A DNA stretch of 64,000 nucleotides from JBQTII01 sp052388275 (GTDB taxonomy: Bacteria; Actinomycetota; Actinomycetes; Sporichthyales; Sporichthyaceae), in assembly GCA_052388275.1 (NCBI GenBank), contig JBQTII010000063.1, forward strand, positions 37,257 through 101,256, read 5' to 3'. Position 1 is the first letter of the stretch. Every line of letters begins with the position of its first letter. The translations under genes and the position numbers were made by a program. A model generated the notes under the pieces. The model saw nothing but the letters and a program-made list of their open reading frames with translations. It did not search any database and was not told the origin of the DNA. Shown one piece after another: positions 63,465 to 64,000 of this stretch.

Positions 63465-63926
63465 TCAGCGGGGCAGGGCGGGTATCTGCGCAGTGAGCGC
63501 AGCGGCGAGGTCCACTAGTGGGCCGATGAGCGGGTCGTGGCCGTTCGGAACGCTGACCTCGACGAAGAGCGCACGCCCGGCGGTGGTGAAGCGGCGCAGC
63601 CCGGTGAGTTCCTCCAGAAACCAGTCCACGCCGTTGACGGTGTTCAGCATCGACGTTGCGGTGAGCCCACCCGGTCGGGCGACTCCGCATCGCAGCACGA
63701 CGGCCGGTTCACCCCACGCCGCGGTGTAGGGGGAGGGGGGCTCCACGACCCGCCGCGATTCGCCGTCGATCCGTGGTGGGAGCCCGCCGGCGAGGGATTC
63801 GCAGGCCCGTTGCGCGGGCTGGGGAACGTCCGGTGGCGAGACCGCGACGGCGGGCAGCGGGTCGCGCCCGCACCCGGCCGGGGCGGCGAGCAGGGCCAAC
63901 GCGCAGGCGGCGGTGGCTGCCCGCAC
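63465..63926 (-). CDS. DUF3515-family lipoprotein
   Basis: A 153-residue exported protein from GTG 63926. The signal is short and ends LLAAPAGCGRD, with the lipobox Cys at about position 19. The DUF3515 body follows: ACESLAGGLPPRIDGESRRV, the conserved PSPYTAAWGEPAVVLRCGV and VNGVDWFLEELTG. Function unknown; conserved in actinobacteria next to ddl and an Lrp-like gene, the order seen here. It is convergent with ddl, 3 bp apart. Confidence 0.85.
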   Translation of the reverse strand: MRAATAACALALLAAPAGCGRDPLPAVAVSPPDVPQPAQRACESLAGGLPPRIDGESRRVVEPPSPYTAAWGEPAVVLRCGVARPGGLTATSMLNTVNGVDWFLEELTGLRRFTTAGRALFVEVSVPNGHDPLIGPLVDLAAALTAQIPALPR

Positions 63927-63934
63927 GAGCGCCT

Positions 63935-64000
63935 TCAGAGGTGGACGACCGGGCAGGTCAGCGTCCGGGTGATCCCCGGAACCGACTGGATCCGGGCGAC
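63935..64000 (-). CDS. Lrp/AsnC ligand-binding-domain protein, 3' end only
   Basis: The last 21 codons plus stop of a minus-strand gene entering from the right edge: VARIQSVPGITRTLTCPVVH then L. This is the terminal strand of the RAM/AsnC ligand-binding fold. Such a small stand-alone domain is the usual neighbour of DUF3515 in actinobacteria. Whether a DNA-binding domain precedes it cannot be seen. Confidence 0.6.
   Translation of the reverse strand, partial: VARIQSVPGITRTLTCPVVHL

Overview
The window is a 64 kb stretch of a GC-rich (roughly 68-70 %) chromosome from an actinobacterium. The evidence is the gene content: a mycothiol-type formaldehyde dehydrogenase, two DinB/mycothiol-dependent isomerase-like proteins, FbiD of coenzyme F420 synthesis, an HU protein with a long Lys/Ala/Pro tail, an IclR gene divergent from leuCD, and many GTG starts with GTGA/ATGA overlaps. 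It looks like a soil or freshwater Frankiales/Sporichthyales-type organism, but the genus cannot be fixed from the sequence alone.

Layout. 0-10.4 kb: polA (5' end missing), a secreted lytic transglycosylase, rpsA, coaE, a PEP-mobile-domain protein, an MFS exporter and a Wzz/BY-kinase-like protein. 10.8-15.8 kb: mycothiol-dependent dehydrogenase plus a metallo-beta-lactamase-fold hydrolase, then sulfate activation (cysQ-cysD-cysN). 15.9-24.3 kb: uvrB, a lipoprotein, two DinB-fold proteins facing each other across a triple palindromic repeat, an aldehyde dehydrogenase, and leuB-ilvE. 24.3-46.3 kb: a catabolic region with a PucR regulator, a Baeyer-Villiger monooxygenase coupled to an acyl-CoA-dehydrogenase-fold flavoprotein, two SDRs, a 1.57k-residue sensor kinase with its NarL-type regulator, and a tightly packed operon (acyl-CoA ligase, P450, DUF35-thiolase fusion, a lipocalin-like protein, APH-fold kinase, DUF6285, aldehyde dehydrogenase, SMP-30 lactonase). 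46.3-51.3 kb: cimA behind an apparent Ile-codon attenuator, an FAH-family hydrolase, gltX, tRNA-Gln(CTG) and tRNA-Glu(CTC). 51.3-54.4 kb: a decayed integrated element beside tRNA-Glu, with a broken integrase and three toxin-antitoxin pairs. 54.5-64 kb: a methyltransferase, a Cys/Met-metabolism PLP enzyme, IclR/leuCD, hupB, fbiD, plsC, ddl, a DUF3515 lipoprotein and the end of an Lrp/AsnC-like gene.

How the genes fit together. Branched-chain amino acid synthesis is spread over leuB-ilvE, cimA and leuCD, with two visible control points: the cimA leader and the IclR/leuC divergent region. The 25-46 kb region can be read as a pathway in which an organic acid or cyclic ketone is activated to a CoA ester, hydroxylated, cleaved by a retro-aldolase-like DUF35-thiolase fusion, and the fragments oxidised (ALDH, BVMO) and delactonised (SMP-30). 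The substrate is unknown.

Several conserved genes are interrupted: rpsA by two in-frame TAG codons, the PEP-mobile gene and leuC by single-base frameshifts, and the integrase by a frameshift. For the housekeeping genes, local sequence error is the first thing to exclude. The window is also rich in short repeats: a 23-bp inverted repeat with a third half-copy, and tandem units of 57, 59 and 81 bp.
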